Source: Anagrus nilaparvatae
Taxonomy: Eukaryota; Arthropoda; Insecta; Hymenoptera; Mymaridae
Length of the DNA stretch: 64,000 nucleotides
Direction: 5' to 3'
Assembly: GCA_022575985.1 (NCBI GenBank)
Contig: JAKSXM010000007.1
Coordinates: 26,786,501-26,850,500, forward strand
Position numbers and translations under genes: made by a program. Under the pieces are notes generated by a model. It saw nothing but the letters and a program-made list of their open reading frames with translations, was not told the DNA's origin and searched no databases. This document shows, piece after piece, positions 60,241-64,000 of the stretch. How positions within the stretch are numbered: position 1 is the first letter of the stretch; every line of letters starts with the position of its first letter.

Positions 60241-63201
60241 TTTATCAAAAACAACAAAATTACAAAATTAAGGGTTCGTACCTATCGCAGAAACTTTGTA
60301 CCTATTTTTAGACTTTTTTTTTAGCTATCGACTAATAACTAAGTTTTCATTTGGGAAAAAATTGTGTACTATAAATTTAATTTAACCTTGAGTGTTCCAT
60401 TACACCCCACTGTAAACAATGAAATAAATAGAGGTCGTAATATTACAAAAAAACGAGATTATTTTCCCTTTTTATAAAAATTAAATAAAATGCTATGCAA
60501 TAAAAAATTTTATTATAATTAAACATAATTTTAGGTAAATTTACAAAATTAACTTAAAACTTTTATATGCATAAAATAATATAATTTAAAAATCTTAACT
60601 TTCACAAAATAATAATTTTCGTTTGTTGTTTTGTTATATTATTACATTTTAGTTAATTTTAAAATTGAAGGTATTTTACAGTAAGTTATAATCTGTGGTT
60701 TATAAGGTTAACCTCAGCTGTACTATATAAATAAAATATATTAACATCGTTAACCATATCTCTCTCTTCTTTTTTTGTGTTTGTTGATGTTTAAAGAAAA
60801 AAAATAAAATATAATTCTTATGATCACACCAGGTAGTACTATGGAATGTATTAAAAAATACGATTACTTACTTTTTTAACATTTAAATTATGAAAACTTC
60901 ATTTTACCATGAAGGTCACTTTTTTGCAATAAAAAAATATTTTTCAAGAAATAATAGACATTGAAAAAAAATTCCAAATACCTGATATATTTAGACATAT
61001 TTAAAAAAGTGATGAAAAAAAAAAACAAAATTTTTGTGTATATATGAAACATTTTTAAAAAAAATATGATGGCGCGCACGAAAAAATTCTTTGAAAAATA
61101 AACCCGGCGGCACTCTTATTTCTCTCACGCATTATGTATTTGCGCGATATTGTTATATTATGTTATAACCATCTCTTCGATAAGCTTTTTTTTTTATATA
61201 TATATATATAAAAAAAATAATATATTTAAGAAAAATATTCCCATAAGCATATAAATATATAATAAAAGTAACAGGTAGATACATATTCAGTTCCCATTAA
61301 ATAAAAAAACGACAGGTAGTTTCGTCCTTTTTACATATATACTGGTATATATGCACTTCAGCATCACTATCCTCCATGTATGAGACAAAAAAACATAGTA
61401 AGTTAAAAAAAAAATTTTTTTATGATTTTTTATTTTTGTGACACAATAGAAAAAGCGCATCTAAAAAAAAATGAGGGATGGTAAAATAAACGCCCATATA
61501 TAACATCATTCAATAAGTGGATTAAAATATATGCAAAAATTTAATAGTGAGAAAGAGGAGATCTCGGAAGTTTTCCCACCGGAACAAGTGAACGAATTAT
61601 TATAAATTATGTGGTGTAGTTCTTTTTTTTTTGTATTTGACGAGGACCCTATTTATAATACCTTCTCTTATTTCACCTGTATCACTTTTATATTCATTGA
61701 TCTTGTATATAGTTGACTATTAGTTTATATATATATATCTTTTTTTCCCAGGATCTATCTGACTCAAAGATTCTTTTTTGCTTATTAAGGGATGCTAAAA
61801 TTCTATTATTTAATTTGTACGTTAACTTTACTTTTTAATTTTTGTATGCTAGAATAATTTTTGTGCATCTTTTAAAAAAGAAATGATTTTGCAACCCTAA
61901 ATTGAGATTGCGAAACTGTAAATAAAAAATTTATCGTTTTTAAAAATACTTTTAATTGTCCTTATGTATTTTTAATAATTGTAACTTAATATTTTGAGGG
62001 TCGTGTGAAATTTTTTCAACTGTAATAGTTTTGTAATATTTTGAGATTTTAAAAAAAATGTCCAAAATTAATATAAACTTAATTAATAAAATACATTATA
62101 ACATATTTTAATGTATATGCAATTAATTAATTAATTAATTAAATATAAATTAGGATAATACAAAATTTTATAACTCTGTAGTTTAAGAAAAAACTTATAA
62201 TATGAGAATGTTTAAAAAATAACGATAATGTTGATATTGGAAACAGCTAATAATAATTAAAAAAATATTCTAGCTTAATGTCACTCTGGCCATTAGTCCC
62301 AAGTCGTTGAGTGATAAAATAAATAATATTAATTTAATTAATTGAATGATAACAAATGTATTCTATAAATTTAAAAAATTAATTTTTTAAATATTTTTCA
62401 CAAATTTAATGATAAATAACTATTCATTTTACTAATTTGGATTTAATTCCTTGCTGCTAAATTTGCGTTACAAAATTTTCTTCGTTTAATTAGCGAAATT
62501 TCCCACGTATATACCTCATATTCGAGAATTACCGATAAATTCTTTGGTCTTTCTTCGAATTTTTAATTTATCACTATCTGTATTAAGGAAATCGTGATTT
62601 GATAGAAAAAATAATTAACTTCTGAAATTTCCCCCATAAGACTAATGTAATATTTATTTATCTTTGGACCTTTATATATCAAAATTATGCACGGCTATCG
62701 ACTATAAGGCCCTTACCATTCGATTCCTGAGACTTTTCTCTAACAAACTGTGTATGTCTTTATTCAGAAATTCAATATATTAGAATACTATTTCAATATA
62801 ATAATCCGAATGCTAATATTTAAAGGGAAATAATATTTGTAGTTTATACTAATACAATTTTTTAATTAATTCAAATTATATGGCTCTTTTTATACTACTT
62901 TAATATATAATATTAAAAATCCTTTTCTTTTACGACAAAAAGCGACATCTAGACTGTAATAAAAGTACTACATAAGAGTTGGTAATTATTAATTTTTATA
63001 GAAAATTGAATATTTTAGGTTTCCTTATTCCTCAATAATTCTACTTCCAAATTCTATATTTTCATAAAAAATTTTTGTTTCAAAATTCTTTAAATATAAA
63101 ACAAATATCAACCGTTAATTAATTTTGAATAGATGAGAGAATGAATTTTTTAGGCAAATCAAAAGTTAGAACTGACATATTTATAACTATTCCATAATTA
63201 A
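60241..63201. other. AT-rich stretch, no gene seen
   Basis: No supported gene. Contains a (TTAA)n run at about 62122-62142, a string of homeodomain-type TAAT cores, and T/A homopolymers near 61190. Nothing else is assignable. Confidence 0.5.
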
Positions 63202-63203
63202 TA

Positions 63204-63441
63204 CACTGAAAAAAAAATCCGAAAATGACAAACAACATTGTTCCCTTTTCTGCAAGCGAATTTTATCTACTTATCGTTAGCAGTAGTTATCTGCTGATGA
63301 GAAACGGAAGTTCACTTGTGGCTAGCGCGACGGCTAACCGAAATTTTTTTTATTGTTACCCAAAACCAGAATCAAACAAACATTAAGCAGAAAAATCCGC
63401 TTTTGGCAAATGGAACAATTTTGTTGGCTTCTTTTTCTCAG
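63204..63441. mobile_element. 238-bp MITE, 'CACTGA8TCC' family
   Basis: TA at 63202-63203 and 63442-63443. The left end CACTGAAAAAAAAATCCG matches the family; the right end is CTTTTTCTCAG with the last two bases lost. Internal blocks ACTTGTGGCTAGCG and ATCCGCTTTTGGCAAATGGA repeat the family's subterminal motif. No coding content. Confidence 0.65.
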
Positions 63442-63443
63442 TA

Positions 63444-64000
63444 TGCTAAATATAAAATAAAAGTTATTTTTCACGGAAAAATGGGTAAATTTTCGAAAAA
63501 CATTCAAAATTTATACTTATTTAAAAAATTAAACCTAAAAAATTATTATTTTTATCGGAAATTTACTAATTTTGATATGCACATATAAAAATGCATATCA
63601 AATAATCAGATTTAGCCCAAGATTTAGGCAGCTTATTTATACGATGATAACATTTATAAATATATGACTGAAATCCGGTAAATTTCTAAATTTTCTCGAT
63701 ATAAGCTGGACCTTGGTTCTATAATTATATCAGAATATTCAAAATAAAGCTCTTTAAATTAAAAACCCAAAAAACAACGCTATGAGCAATAAAGCAGTCT
63801 ATAAATTTTCTTTCTAGATACTTGCAATACTAAATTGAGTAATTAAATCCCAAAAACTTTAAACGTATAAAAGTTATATCCTACAGGGCCCTCAGGTAAC
63901 ATTTATGTTTCATAATTAATTTTTCATGAAAAACATAATCATTAAAAATAAATACTTTTTAAAAAGTATCCAAAAATAAATAAATATATAACTGTAAGTA
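63444..64000. other. AT-rich end of window, no gene seen
   Basis: Nothing recognised. Confidence 0.5.

Noticed and set aside
1..64000. tRNA, rRNA or spliceosomal RNA genes
   Set aside because: No GGTTCGAATCC-type B box in tRNA context, no rRNA core motif and no U6-type start seen by eye on either strand.
1..64000. Integrated virus or polydnavirus segment
   Set aside because: No viral gene, excision junction or cluster of intact frames; all protein traces fit transposons.

Overview
This window looks like non-coding, repeat-rich DNA from an AT-rich eukaryote, most likely an insect or another arthropod. The support is a base composition of very roughly three-quarters A+T by eye, no reading frame longer than 111 codons in 64 kb, no operon-like packing, and decayed copies of eukaryotic transposon classes (non-LTR retrotransposon, piggyBac, hAT-like, TA-target MITEs). 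The species cannot be named from the sequence. No intact host gene was found. The window could be a gene desert or the inside of a very large intron.

Layout. 1-11.9 kb is mostly featureless AT-rich DNA, with an interspersed repeat at 4.3 kb, a pogo/Tigger-like terminus at 4.95 kb and an inverted-repeat locus at 6.65-8.4 kb. 11.9-13.1 kb holds nested MITEs and an old fold-back element. 13-20 kb is unique AT-rich DNA with one small MITE (17.17 kb) and a few less AT-rich islands. 20-26.75 kb is a dense transposon graveyard: an internally deleted piggyBac-like element, a GC-rich palindromic repeat, two further fold-backs, and a 2.74 kb fold-back with a 4-bp CTTG target duplication that was later hit by two other elements. 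26.75-37.9 kb is mainly unique DNA, with a 30 kb fold-back and a 578-bp segment between perfect 20-bp direct repeats at 32.2 kb. 38-39.1 kb is a piggyBac relic that still encodes the cysteine-rich C-terminus of its transposase. 42-43.7 kb holds a fresh 295-bp MITE with an 8-bp duplication, a possible exon or pseudogene relic and a short repeat. 45.8-50 kb contains two fold-backs with tandemly repeated arms, one interrupted by an hAT-like MITE with a perfect 8-bp target duplication. 51.6-55.5 kb holds reverse-transcriptase and endonuclease relics of a non-LTR retrotransposon, with a third tandem-arm fold-back between them. 58.4-60.2 kb is another nest of MITE, GC-rich repeat and short repeats. 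60.2-64 kb is AT-rich DNA with one more MITE.

The strongest unexplained signal is a family of fold-back elements at about 12.5, 45.9, 48.0 and 53.6 kb, with relics near 34.4 and 60.15 kb. Their arms are arrays of roughly 120-150-bp units, each carrying a variant of TTTTTTGGGTCGCTGA, and the unit orientation flips at the centre. Nested insertions also allow relative dating: the 24.0 kb fold-back is older than the TA-target element and the short repeat inside it, and the 45.9 kb fold-back is older than its hAT-like passenger. Nothing here forms a working gene system. The only protein-coding traces I can defend come from transposable elements.
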